Source: an uncultured Collinsella sp.
Lineage (GTDB): Bacteria; Actinomycetota; Coriobacteriia; Coriobacteriales; Coriobacteriaceae
Assembly: GCA_900541195.1 (NCBI GenBank)
Contig: UQIY01000021.1
Coordinates: forward strand, 1-36,889
Direction: 5' to 3'
DNA: 36,889 nucleotides
The translations under genes and the position numbers were made by a program. Below are positions 14,658-22,011 of the stretch, piece by piece. Below the pieces are notes generated by a model. The model made no database searches. It saw only the letters and a program-made list of their open reading frames with translations, and was not told the origin of the DNA. How positions within the stretch are numbered: position 1 is the first letter of the stretch; each line of letters starts with the position of its first letter.

Positions 14658-15954
14658 CCTCGCCAGCCGCCTCGCCGCATCTGAGTCCGCATTGTCCACC
14701 ATCCTCGCCAAGGATCGAACGCTTTCCTGCGACACCCGCCAAACGGGACTCAACAACAACGCACTTGTGATCGGCCCCTCGGGAGCCGGCAAGACCCGAA
14801 ACGTCCTCAAGCCCAACCTGTTGCAAATGAACGCAAGCTACATCGTGCTCGACACCAAAGGCACGCTCTGTCACGAAGTGGGACCCGTGCTGGCAGCCCA
14901 CGGTTACTGCGTGCAATGTCTCAACTTCGCCGACCTCAACACCGTCCCGGCCCTTGCGCCCGGCATCGAGCGCTGCGGCTACAACCCCCTGAGGCACATT
15001 CGCCGCAAGGCGGACGGCAGGCCCAACCAGCAGGACATCCTCTCGGTGGCAAAGGCCATCTGCCCCATCGAGGACAACAACCAGCCTTTTTGGGATCATG
15101 CGGCGGCAAACCTGCTGTCGTGTCTTATCGCCTACGTCACCGAACAGCTGCCCGCCGACGAGCAGACGATCAGCTCGGTCATCAAGTTGATCGAGCACCT
15201 GCAGGACGGTGCCACGGGTCGATTGTTTGACGACCTGATCACGACCGACCCCCAAAGCTATGCCCTCTCGCTATGGCGGCGCTACGCCATTACGCAAAAT
15301 GCCGAGCGCATGCACGCGAGCATCGTCGGCATCCTTGCCGAAAAGGTCATGTGTCTGGGATTCGACGGTGCGGCACAGCTCTATCGTGAGTGCCATCAGG
15401 TGGACTTCGCTTCCATGGGACACACCCCCTGCGCCCTGTTTGTAACCGTGAGCGATATTGACCGCAATCTCGATCCGCTGACCGGCCTCTTTATTTCGCA
15501 GGCGTTTATGGGCCTCATTCGTGAGGCCGATAGGCAGCCCGACGGCAGCCTGCCCGTGCCCGTGCGCTTTATGCTCGATGACTTCGCAAATCTGCAGATC
15601 CCCCAGATCGACAACGTGCTCTCGATTATCCGAAGCCGCAACATCTGGGCAACGCTGCTGCTGCAGTCGACCAACCAGCTCGATGCGCTCTATGGCGAGG
15701 CACGCGCACGCTCCATCATGGGCAACTGCGACACGCATCTGGTGCTGGCGTTCCAGGATCCCGAGAGTGCCCGGGTGTTTTCCGACCGCGCCGACGCGCT
15801 GCCCAGCACGCTCATGACGACGCCGATTGATCGCTCGTGGCTCTTTGTACGCGGTCGCACTCCCGAACAGGTCGAGCGCTTTAGGCTCGAAGACCATCCG
15901 CTCTACGGGGAGCTGCCCGAGGCGCAGCGAGGCCATGCGGAGGCCGAGATCTAG
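14650..15954 (+). CDS. Soluble VirD4/TraG-like coupling-protein ATPase
   Basis: The 434-residue P-loop ATPase has Walker A GPSGAGKT (42-49), YIVLDTKG after it, FWDHAAANLLSCLIAYV in the T4CP position, Walker B FMLDDFANLQIPQ (307-319), the R-SRNIWATLLLQSTNQL sensor region and MGNCDTHLVLAFQD, all in TraG/VirD4 order. Conjugative coupling proteins of this group normally begin with two membrane spans; this one starts almost at the nucleotide-binding domain and has none, so it should be cytosolic. Relaxase, VirB4, mating-pair genes, integrase and attachment sites are all absent. Overlap with the protease gene suggests that the two act together, perhaps with the ATPase delivering substrate to the protease (inference). 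Confidence 0.85.
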   Translation: MSNLASRLAASESALSTILAKDRTLSCDTRQTGLNNNALVIGPSGAGKTRNVLKPNLLQMNASYIVLDTKGTLCHEVGPVLAAHGYCVQCLNFADLNTVPALAPGIERCGYNPLRHIRRKADGRPNQQDILSVAKAICPIEDNNQPFWDHAAANLLSCLIAYVTEQLPADEQTISSVIKLIEHLQDGATGRLFDDLITTDPQSYALSLWRRYAITQNAERMHASIVGILAEKVMCLGFDGAAQLYRECHQVDFASMGHTPCALFVTVSDIDRNLDPLTGLFISQAFMGLIREADRQPDGSLPVPVRFMLDDFANLQIPQIDNVLSIIRSRNIWATLLLQSTNQLDALYGEARARSIMGNCDTHLVLAFQDPESARVFSDRADALPSTLMTTPIDRSWLFVRGRTPEQVERFRLEDHPLYGELPEAQRGHAEAEI

Positions 15955-16025
15955 GCGCAGGGTTCTCGCAGCGCGCGACGCCCCGGCGATGTTCCAAAAG
16001 CCCGTGCGCCCCGGGACCACGGCAA

Positions 16026-16061
16026 AGCAAAGGGGCCCGCATCCGATAGGATACGGGCCCC
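16026..16061 (-). terminator. Terminator of pgi
   Basis: On the minus strand a 13-bp stem (16032-16044 with 16049-16061; one U-G pair) closes a UAUC loop and is followed by TTTGCTTTG. The pairing is complete only in that orientation. It also lies 77 bases past the VirD4-like gene stop and may stop rightward transcription. Confidence 0.75.
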
Positions 16062-16094
16062 TGACTATAAGGCGCGATGCGTTAACAGCAGCGA

Positions 16095-17789
16095 CTACTT
16101 GCGGTGAGCGCGGTAGAACTCGATGAGCGCCTGGGTCGAAGCGTCCTGCTCGGCCTTGGCGGCATCGTCGTGGAAGGCAGGGGTGATCTGCTTGGCAAGC
16201 TGCTTGCCCAACTCGACGCCCCACTGGTCGTAGGAATCGATGCCCCAGACCGTACCCTCGACAAACGTGATGTGCTCGTACAGGGCGATGAGCTCGCCGA
16301 GCGCGAACGGGGTCAGCGTGTCGCCGAAGATCGAGGTCGTCGGACGGTTGCCCTCAAAGCAGCGGGCCGGGACGATCTGCTCGGGCGTGCCCTCGGCACG
16401 AACCTCATCGGCCGTCTTACCAAAGGCGAGCGCCTTGGTCTGGGCCAGGAAGTTGCCCAGGAACAGCTCATGCACGTCCTGACCGCTGTCGGTCGCAGGG
16501 TTTGCGGTATTGGCGAAGGCGATGAAATCGGCCGGAACCACCACGGTGCCCTGGTGCAGCAGCTGATAGAAGGCATGCTGGCCGTTGGTGCCGGGCTCGC
16601 CCCAGAAGATCTCACCGGTATCGGAGGTCACAGCGCTGCCGTCCCAGCGGACGTGCTTGCCGTTGGACTCCATGGTGAGCTGCTGAAGGTAGGCCGGGAA
16701 GCGGTGCAGATACTGGCAGTACGGAAGCACGGCGTGGCTCTTGGAGCCGAAGAAGTTGACGTACCAGACGTTGAGCAGGCCCATCAGCGCGACGGCGTTG
16801 TTCTCGAGCGGCGTGTTGCAGAAGTACTCGTCGATGGCATGGAAGCCCTCGAGGAACTGCTGGAAGCGCTCGGGGCCGAGCACGATGATCAGCGACAGGC
16901 CCACGGCGGAGTCGACGGAGTAGCGGCCGCCGACCCAGTTCCAGAAACCAAAAGCGTTAGCGGGGTCGATGCCGAAGGCCTCAACCTTCTCGAGTGCGGT
17001 GGAAACGGCGACGAAGTGCTTTGCCACGGCCTCGGCGTTCTGCTCATCGGAGCCGTCGATGGCGCCCTGGGCCTTGAGCTGCTCGAGCATCCAGGTCTTG
17101 ACCTCGCGGGCGTTGGTGAGGGTCTCGAGCGTGGTGAAGGTCTTGGAGACGATGATCACGAGCGTGGTCTCGGGATCCAGGCCCTTAAGCTTCTCGGCCT
17201 GGTCGTTGGGGTCGATGTTGGAGATATAGCGGCAGTCGATACCGGCGTCGGCATAGGGACGCAGAGCCTCGTAGGCCATGACCGGGCCCAGATCGGAGCC
17301 GCCGATGCCGATGGACACCAGGTGCTCGATCTTCTTGCCGGTAACGCCCTTCCACTCACCGGAGCGCACGCGCTCGGCGAAGGCATACATGCGGTCGAGG
17401 ACCTCGTGCACGTCGGCGACGACATCCTGGCCGTCGACGATGAGCTGGCCCCTCTCGGTTGCGGGGCGGCGAAGCGCGGTGTGCAGGACGGCGCGGTCCT
17501 CGGTGGTGTTAATGTGCTCGCCGGAGAACATGGCGTCGCGGCGCTCCTCGAGCTTCACCTCGCGGGCAAGATCGCACAGCAGCTTGACGGTCTCATCGGT
17601 CACCAGGTTCTTCGACAGATCGAAGTGCAGGTCACCGGCGTCAAAGCTCAGCTTGTTCACGCGCTCGGCATCGGCAGCGAACCAGGCCTTGAGGTCGATA
17701 CCATCGGCCTCGAGCTTCTCCTGATGAGCCTCGAGTGCCTTCCAAGCGGCAGTCGACGTAGCATCGATAGGTGCGGCAACAGTTGCCAT
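16095..17789 (-). CDS. pgi: Glucose-6-phosphate isomerase
   Basis: The 564-residue protein has the full PGI signature set: LVSIGIGGSDLGPVMAYEAL, VSKTFTTLETLTNA, FGFWNWVGGRYSVDSAVGLSLI, the catalytic Glu/His region QLTMESNGKHVRWDG and WGEPGTNGQHAFYQLLHQG, and the C-terminal Lys in SYDQWGVELGKQLAK. It interconverts glucose 6-phosphate and fructose 6-phosphate, and so also receives glucose 6-phosphate released by the FrlB deglycase. The ATG at 17789 has GAGGAGG five bases upstream. It is monocistronic, with its own terminator. The opposite strand happens to be open for 583 codons, a shadow of its codon bias. Confidence 0.96.
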   Translation of the reverse strand: MATVAAPIDATSTAAWKALEAHQEKLEADGIDLKAWFAADAERVNKLSFDAGDLHFDLSKNLVTDETVKLLCDLAREVKLEERRDAMFSGEHINTTEDRAVLHTALRRPATERGQLIVDGQDVVADVHEVLDRMYAFAERVRSGEWKGVTGKKIEHLVSIGIGGSDLGPVMAYEALRPYADAGIDCRYISNIDPNDQAEKLKGLDPETTLVIIVSKTFTTLETLTNAREVKTWMLEQLKAQGAIDGSDEQNAEAVAKHFVAVSTALEKVEAFGIDPANAFGFWNWVGGRYSVDSAVGLSLIIVLGPERFQQFLEGFHAIDEYFCNTPLENNAVALMGLLNVWYVNFFGSKSHAVLPYCQYLHRFPAYLQQLTMESNGKHVRWDGSAVTSDTGEIFWGEPGTNGQHAFYQLLHQGTVVVPADFIAFANTANPATDSGQDVHELFLGNFLAQTKALAFGKTADEVRAEGTPEQIVPARCFEGNRPTTSIFGDTLTPFALGELIALYEHITFVEGTVWGIDSYDQWGVELGKQLAKQITPAFHDDAAKAEQDASTQALIEFYRAHRK

Positions 17790-17912
17790 AGAGTCCTCCT
17801 CAGCATACGGGCGCACGCCTCCATGCGCCCGGACATTCAGATGCCACTATTCTAGCGCAGGTCAAGACTACAATCAGCGAGCGTTGCCAATCGGCCCCCA
17901 AACGGCAACCGA

Positions 17913-17977
17913 TCAAAAAGGGACAGGCTTATTTTGGCAGGTCAAACGCTTTACCTACCAAAATAAACCTGTCCCTT
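17913..17977 (-). repeat. REP-like long palindrome acting as terminator (GGGACAGG family)
   Basis: Two 25-base arms, 17918-17942 and 17953-17977, share AAGGGACAGG and TTATTTTGG blocks and are complementary except at two sites that are C-A on the plus strand but G-U on the minus strand. Minus-strand RNA is thus fully paired, loops at 10 bases, and is followed by TTTTTG. It stands 11 bases after the stop codon of the truncated Fe-ADH-like gene. A related half copy is at 18642-18666. The repeat style resembles REP sequences mobilised by RAYT transposases (inference). Confidence 0.7.
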
Positions 17978-17988
17978 CCTAGCAGGTA

Positions 17989-18513
17989 CTAGGCCGCAGT
18001 GCACACACTGCCGAGCAGCTCGCGCAAGGGGGAACCGATGCCCTCCAGGAGCTCGGGCGCGATGATGGCAAAAACGGGAACCTCGCCGGCACCCACGACG
18101 GCAGGCACCTTGCCCTCCGAGACAATGCATCCATAAGGCACAAAGCCGTCTTCGCCGGCATCGAGCGCCGCCATGCGACGAGCGAGTTCGCGCGCAAAGC
18201 CCGCCGTATCGGCATCGCCAATCGCCAGGACAAAGTCCACGCCCTCATCGGTTGCCAGGGCTACGGCCTCGTCGACCAGCTCGTCTCCCCCGTCACCGCC
18301 GACCGATCCGCAACGAAAGAGCACGCGCTCGAGCAGAGCTCGATCAAGCGAGCCGAGCGCCGCCGAGACGAGCTCATCACGCGTATGCTTGTCTCCGCCC
18401 AGCACGACCAGCGCCTTGGTGCCACCGTAGTGAGCGACCAATCGTCCGCACCAGCGAGCCACGTCCCCATCCGCAACAAGGCGTGTCGGCATACCAAACC
18501 CATAATTGACCAT
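17989..18513 (-). CDS. Truncated iron-containing alcohol dehydrogenase-like protein
   Basis: The 174 residues match only the N-terminal Rossmann-like half of Fe-ADH/DHQS-like proteins: NYGFGMPTRLVADGDVARWCGRL at the start, TKALVVLGGDKHTRDELVSAALGSL (where Fe-ADHs have the KVLLVYG segment), and VDFVLAIGDADTAGFARELARRM in place of VDFVIAIGGGSVIDTAKAIA. The glycine-rich GGGS is changed to GDAD, and the C-terminal iron-binding domain with its His ligands is absent. The reading frame is intact and ends cleanly, so this may be a repurposed or decaying paralogue rather than an active dehydrogenase. The ATG at 18513 fits the family start; in-frame ATG 18564 is the alternative. Confidence 0.55.
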   Translation of the reverse strand: MVNYGFGMPTRLVADGDVARWCGRLVAHYGGTKALVVLGGDKHTRDELVSAALGSLDRALLERVLFRCGSVGGDGGDELVDEAVALATDEGVDFVLAIGDADTAGFARELARRMAALDAGEDGFVPYGCIVSEGKVPAVVGAGEVPVFAIIAPELLEGIGSPLRELLGSVCTAA

Positions 18514-18641
18514 CTTTCCCACAACCCTTCCGTGCGCATAGGCGGTATCAATCGTTAGGCTCATGCTACGAAGCAAGGTTTTCCGAGCTGTTTCGCACTC
18601 TTTAGAGCTGCGTTAAAAACCCGATCCAACCGCACGACCAT

Positions 18642-18666
18642 ACCTACCAAAACAAACCAGTCCCTT
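18642..18666 (+). repeat. Half copy of the GGGACAGG-family palindrome
   Basis: This 25-base stretch differs from 17953-17977 at two positions and is followed by TTT and GACAGG. It lacks the partner arm, so it cannot form the long hairpin. It lies immediately upstream of the umuC-like promoter. Confidence 0.65.
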
Positions 18667-18677
18667 TTTGACAGGTT

Positions 18678-18737
18678 TTGACGATGTCCGGATGAGAGGG
18701 TATTATCGAACAGATATTCGATAAGAACATGTGTTTG
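18678..18737 (+). promoter_or_regulatory. SOS promoter: near-consensus -35/-10 with two LexA-type boxes
   Basis: TTGACG (18678-18683), 17 bases, TATTAT (18701-18706). Directly after the -10 is CGAACAGATATTCG (18707-18720), then AGAACATGTGTTTG (18724-18737); both resemble the Gram-positive/actinobacterial LexA box CGAACRNRYGTTYC, the first with one half-site change, centres 17 bases apart. Placement over the start of transcription fits LexA repression of the Y-family polymerase operon. Confidence 0.75.
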
Positions 18738-18751
18738 ATGAAAGGACACGG

Positions 18752-20257
18752 ATGGCGCACGAGCAGCACACCTATATCTGCATCGACCTCAAGACGTTTT
18801 ATGCCAGCGTCGAGTGCGTCGACCGTGGGCTCGATCCGCTCACCACCAACCTGGTCGTTGCCGACGAATCGCGCGGGCGCACGACCATCTGCCTCGCCAT
18901 CACACAGGCTATGAAGGACTTAGGGATTCACAACCGCTGCCGCCTATTTGAGATTCCCGATGGCATCGACTACATCACGGCCGTACCGCGCATGCAGCAT
19001 TACATGGAGGTGTCGGCGAAAATCTACGGTATCTATCTGGAATACGTCAGCCCCCAGGACGTGCACGTCTACTCCATCGATGAGTGCTTTATCGACGTGA
19101 CGCCCTATCTGGACCTCTATCACACCGATGCGGAAGGGTTCGCCTGCACGCTGCGCGACGAGGTCCTCGCGCGCACCGGCATCACGGCGACGGTCGGCAT
19201 CGGCCCCAACCTATTCCAGGCCAAGGTAGCGCTCGACATTACCGCCAAGCACGTACCCAGCCGCATCGGCATACTCGACGACGAGACCTTTCGCAAGGAG
19301 ATCTGGCCCCATCGTCCCATCACCGATATCTGGGGCATCGGTCTCGGCGTGGCAGCCCGCCTCGAGAAATACGGCGTCTACGATCTGATGGGCGTCGCGG
19401 CGCTCGACGAAAACCTGCTTTACGACGAGCTCGGCGTCAATGCCGAATATCTCATCGACCATGCCTTCGGGCGCGAGCCGACAACCATCGCCGATATCCA
19501 AGCCTATCGCCCGCAAGCAACTTCGACCACCACAGGACAGGTGCTCTCGAAGGGTTATGCCTACGAACAGGCCTATACCGTCTTGCGCGAGATGGTCGAC
19601 AACGCCGTTTTAGACTTGGTCGATAAGCACGTGGTCTGCGACAGCATCTCGCTCTTTGTGGGCTACGCGAGCGAACGCGCCGACATACGCCGCCTCGACG
19701 CCAGCGGTACAGCGCAGTATGTGGACGGATGCGGGCACCTGCGCTCGAGCACATCGAGTATCGAACCCACCGCAACCGCCGGCCCCGAGCTCGCGCCCCG
19801 TGCGCCCAAGCCCGTCCAGCGCGATGACGAACGGCGTCGCCTGGTGCGCGAAGCGCAGGCAATCGATGGCATCTTTGTGGGAGAGCATGGCGGCAAACCG
19901 CGCGGTGGCTATGCCGCACTCTTTGCGCACTCCAACGCCTCGCGAAAGCTGCCCGAGCGTACCAATTCGTTCAAGAAGATCATGGGCTATTTCGATGAGC
20001 TCTGGGCGCAGACTGTCGATCCCAAACGACCGGTCAAGCGCATCAATCTGGGATTTGGCAACCTCATGCCCGAGGAATTTGCCACCATCGATCTGTTCAG
20101 CGATATCGAGGCCGATGAGCGCGAGCGCGACCTGGCACGCGCCGTGCTGGCCGTGAAAGGCAAATACGGCAAGAACGCGCTGGTTAAGGGGCTGAGCTTT
20201 ACCGCCGGCGCCACCGCGCGCGAACGCAACGATCAGGTAGGAGGACATCGTGCCTAA
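18752..20257 (+). CDS. Y-family DNA polymerase, UmuC/UvrX-like
   Basis: A 501-residue translesion polymerase. Palm motifs: ICIDLKTFYASVECVDRGLDP with the first catalytic Asp (D12), and VYSIDECFIDVTPYL with D110-E111. The fingers segment YITAVPRMQHYMEVSAKIYGIYLEYVSP, the helix-hairpin-helix IWGIGLGVAARLEKYGVYDLMGVA, and a long little finger from about 270 to the end follow. It is longer than DinB and follows the UmuC/YqjW/UvrX pattern. The role is bypass of damaged template during SOS. The ATG at 18752 has AAAGGA upstream; an ATG at 18731 lies inside a LexA box and is rejected. It overlaps the YolD-like gene by 8 bases. Confidence 0.88.
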   Translation: MAHEQHTYICIDLKTFYASVECVDRGLDPLTTNLVVADESRGRTTICLAITQAMKDLGIHNRCRLFEIPDGIDYITAVPRMQHYMEVSAKIYGIYLEYVSPQDVHVYSIDECFIDVTPYLDLYHTDAEGFACTLRDEVLARTGITATVGIGPNLFQAKVALDITAKHVPSRIGILDDETFRKEIWPHRPITDIWGIGLGVAARLEKYGVYDLMGVAALDENLLYDELGVNAEYLIDHAFGREPTTIADIQAYRPQATSTTTGQVLSKGYAYEQAYTVLREMVDNAVLDLVDKHVVCDSISLFVGYASERADIRRLDASGTAQYVDGCGHLRSSTSSIEPTATAGPELAPRAPKPVQRDDERRRLVREAQAIDGIFVGEHGGKPRGGYAALFAHSNASRKLPERTNSFKKIMGYFDELWAQTVDPKRPVKRINLGFGNLMPEEFATIDLFSDIEADERERDLARAVLAVKGKYGKNALVKGLSFTAGATARERNDQVGGHRA

Positions 20258-20675
20258 GTCCCAACAACAGCCGATGCGGCCACCGACACCTTTTGAACGC
20301 CTAGCGGACCCCGAGGGAAGACGTCGCTCCGCCGACCCCAGGCTCACCGCCAACGGCACCGTCCGTGCCGGCCGTGCCGCGCAGTTTATGCCCTTTGCCG
20401 CCCTCACGGGATACTACGAGCTCGTGCGTAAACAAGAGATCACCGCCGAGCCAAAATGCGAACTCACAGAAGAAAAAGCCCTCGAACTTTCGAAAAAGCT
20501 CGAGGGCCTCAAGCGCGGCGACTTGGTTCGTGTCACCTATTACGATACATACGGCTATCGCAGCCGCACCGGCATCCTCGACGAGGCGCTCCCTGCTTTC
20601 AAACTCCTCAAGCTCAAAGATATCGCCATCGACTTCGACGACATCCAGGACATCGAGCTACGCGGACGAGCCTAG
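20250..20675 (+). CDS. YolD-like protein, partner of the Y-family polymerase
   Basis: The 141-residue protein starts GTG at 20250 after AGGAGG and overlaps the polymerase stop. YolD-family landmarks: RAAQFMPFAALTGYYELVRKQE (about 43-64), LTEEKALELSKKLEGLKRGDLVRVTYYDTYGYRSRTGILDEA, and the closing KDIAIDFDDIQDIELRG. In Bacillus the pairs YolD/UvrX and YqjX/YqjW have the same order; YolD proteins are thought to act in place of UmuD as polymerase partners, although the mechanism is not settled. The basic, Pro-rich N-terminal 40 residues are an extension. Confidence 0.82.
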   Translation: MPKSQQQPMRPPTPFERLADPEGRRRSADPRLTANGTVRAGRAAQFMPFAALTGYYELVRKQEITAEPKCELTEEKALELSKKLEGLKRGDLVRVTYYDTYGYRSRTGILDEALPAFKLLKLKDIAIDFDDIQDIELRGRA

Positions 20676-20701
20676 ACAAGGACGCGCATCCAAGGCAAGG
20701 C

Positions 20702-21085
20702 CTACAGCGTCATGACGTAGTAACCCGCATCTCTCACGGCAGCCTCAAGGACACCGCGATCGATCGGCCGCTTGGAGCGCACGCGCGCTGTGTGGTCCGC
20801 ATACGTCACCGTTGCCCACACGCCATCCAGTGCATTGAGGGCATTGGCTACGTTCTGAGCGCAGCCGTCACAGCTCATGCCGCCGATGAGCAGCTCATCG
20901 CTATAGGGATAGTGCGATGCATCGGTATCCACCACAACAACCTTTTTGGCCTTCTTGCCGCTCGCACCATCGCTGCAACAACTCTTCCCGTGTGTCGAAG
21001 CGGCAATGCGACGCAGTCCAAAAAACATGCCGACGGCAATGACGGCCAGCACGATGAGATTCGCAGGGTTGAGCAAGTCACTCAT
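20702..21085 (-). CDS. Membrane-anchored heavy-metal-associated (HMA) domain protein
   Basis: The 127 residues start with one transmembrane span (about 9-24), followed by GKSCCSDGASGKKAKK, which resembles FeoB-associated Cys-rich proteins. A C-terminal HMA domain follows with GMSCDGCAQNVANAL (metal-binding Cys72 and Cys75 in CxxC), DGVWATVTYADHTARV and LEAAVRDAGYYV. HMA domains bind Cu(I) or similar soft metals for delivery or sensing. The ATG at 21085 follows AAAGGGG. It converges on the YolD-like gene with 26 bases between the stops. A CsoR-type operator just upstream supports copper as the cargo. Confidence 0.8.
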   Translation of the reverse strand: MSDLLNPANLIVLAVIAVGMFFGLRRIAASTHGKSCCSDGASGKKAKKVVVVDTDASHYPYSDELLIGGMSCDGCAQNVANALNALDGVWATVTYADHTARVRSKRPIDRGVLEAAVRDAGYYVMTL

Positions 21086-21114
21086 GCGTTCCCCTTTCAA
21101 GTAACACTATCTAG

Positions 21115-21131
21115 ATACCCCCATGGGGTGT
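21115..21131 (-). promoter_or_regulatory. Candidate CsoR-type (copper-responsive) operator
   Basis: ATACCCCCATGGGGTGT is a G-tract pseudo-palindrome flanked by A/T, the pattern of CsoR/RcnR-family operators. It lies 30 bases upstream of the HMA-protein start. No csoR gene is in the window. Confidence 0.5.
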
Positions 21132-21193
21132 CACCATCTTAACCCAAATTCATGTCCGTTCGGTCAATTAGTTTCCCTCTTCAAACTTTTTTG

Positions 21194-21236
21194 TTGACCA
21201 TGGCTTACTTTCGTGTATAAGTTTTCCTAGGCTAAC
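21194..21236 (+). promoter_or_regulatory. Promoter of the DUF3793-flavodoxin operon with DtxR-like palindrome
   Basis: TTGACC (21194-21199), 16 bases, TATAAG (21216-21221). Overlapping the -10 end and start site is GTTTTCCTAGGCTAAC (21221-21236), a 6-of-8 palindrome whose right half AGGCTAAC matches half of the DtxR/IdeR box. This suggests iron-dependent repression, which would suit flavodoxin; it is an inference from one half-site. Confidence 0.5.
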
Positions 21237-21260
21237 AACTGAGGACCCGAAAGGAGCATC

Positions 21261-21965
21261 GTGACTCGAACCATTGACATCCCAACATACCAAACGGCTG
21301 TCGTACGCAACTGCTCCCCTACGCTCGCAGGTATCAAGCCGGCTTCGCTCTTTACCTATCCCGGCGTTTACGCCAACCAAAACGGAAAACCCGGCGCCGC
21401 CCATATCGAAGAGCGACGCTCTCGCCTGCTCGCCGTCATAGCCCAATGCAACCGCGAGCTCCAGCCACTCGGAATCCATATGAGCGTTTTGGTCTGGCGC
21501 CCCTGCGGAGCGCTCATCTATGTGTACCGCCCTGCGGACCTCATGCGATACCTCTCCGACCCCCGTGCCACGACGGCGCTAACCGCCGAAGGTTACGATG
21601 TCCACAACCTGCCCGCATCCCTGGTGCATCTCGCCGCGCGCATCACGCTGGCAAGCAGCAATGCCGCAGAAAGCGCCTATGACGGCAGTGTCTGCGCACT
21701 CGCGCGAAATAGGCACTGCGATACGGGGTGCATATGCGAGTTCCCCCACGAAATTGGCTATTTTTTGGGCTATCCCTACGAAGATGTCCATCAGTTTATC
21801 GTCCAGCACGGCGAAAACTATAAGGTCTTTGGCGCATGGAAGGTATACACAAACGTTGAGCAGGCGCTCACGACCTTCGATTCCTATCGCGCATGCACGC
21901 AATACCTTACCTACATCTATCAACAGGGCTGCACTCTGGGACAACTTGCCCAGGCAACCCGATAG
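21261..21965 (+). CDS. DUF3793 family protein
   Basis: A 234-residue soluble protein of a family without assigned function. Family landmarks: NCSPTLAGIKPASLFTY near residue 17-33, LVWRPCGALIYVYRP in the middle, and the C-terminal CEFPHEIGYFLGYPYEDVHQFIVQHGENYKVFGAWKVYTNVEQALTTFDSYRACT. Conserved His-Glu and several Cys residues (CDTGCIC) suggest redox or metal-related chemistry. Such genes very often stand beside a flavodoxin, as here (46 bases apart, same strand), in anaerobic Firmicutes and Actinobacteria. The GTG at 21261 has AAAGGAG four bases upstream. Confidence 0.82.
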   Translation: MTRTIDIPTYQTAVVRNCSPTLAGIKPASLFTYPGVYANQNGKPGAAHIEERRSRLLAVIAQCNRELQPLGIHMSVLVWRPCGALIYVYRPADLMRYLSDPRATTALTAEGYDVHNLPASLVHLAARITLASSNAAESAYDGSVCALARNRHCDTGCICEFPHEIGYFLGYPYEDVHQFIVQHGENYKVFGAWKVYTNVEQALTTFDSYRACTQYLTYIYQQGCTLGQLAQATR

Positions 21966-22011
21966 AGCATACAAAACGCGGCCACACGCCGCACAACCGA
22001 AAGGAAAACAT

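Noticed and set aside
13086..15954. Integrative conjugative element
   Set aside because: Only a VirD4-like ATPase is present; no relaxase, VirB4, integrase, attachment site or composition shift, and housekeeping genes flank it directly.
16104..17855. 583-codon open frame on the plus strand opposite pgi
   Set aside because: It is the exact antisense of a clear pgi gene; its translation is low-complexity Leu/Gly/Val/Asp-rich, as expected from the complement of G+C-biased codons, and it has no ribosome site.
18731..18751. ATG at 18731 as the polymerase start
   Set aside because: It lies within the second LexA-type box, lacks a ribosome site, and ATG 18752 has AAAGGA.
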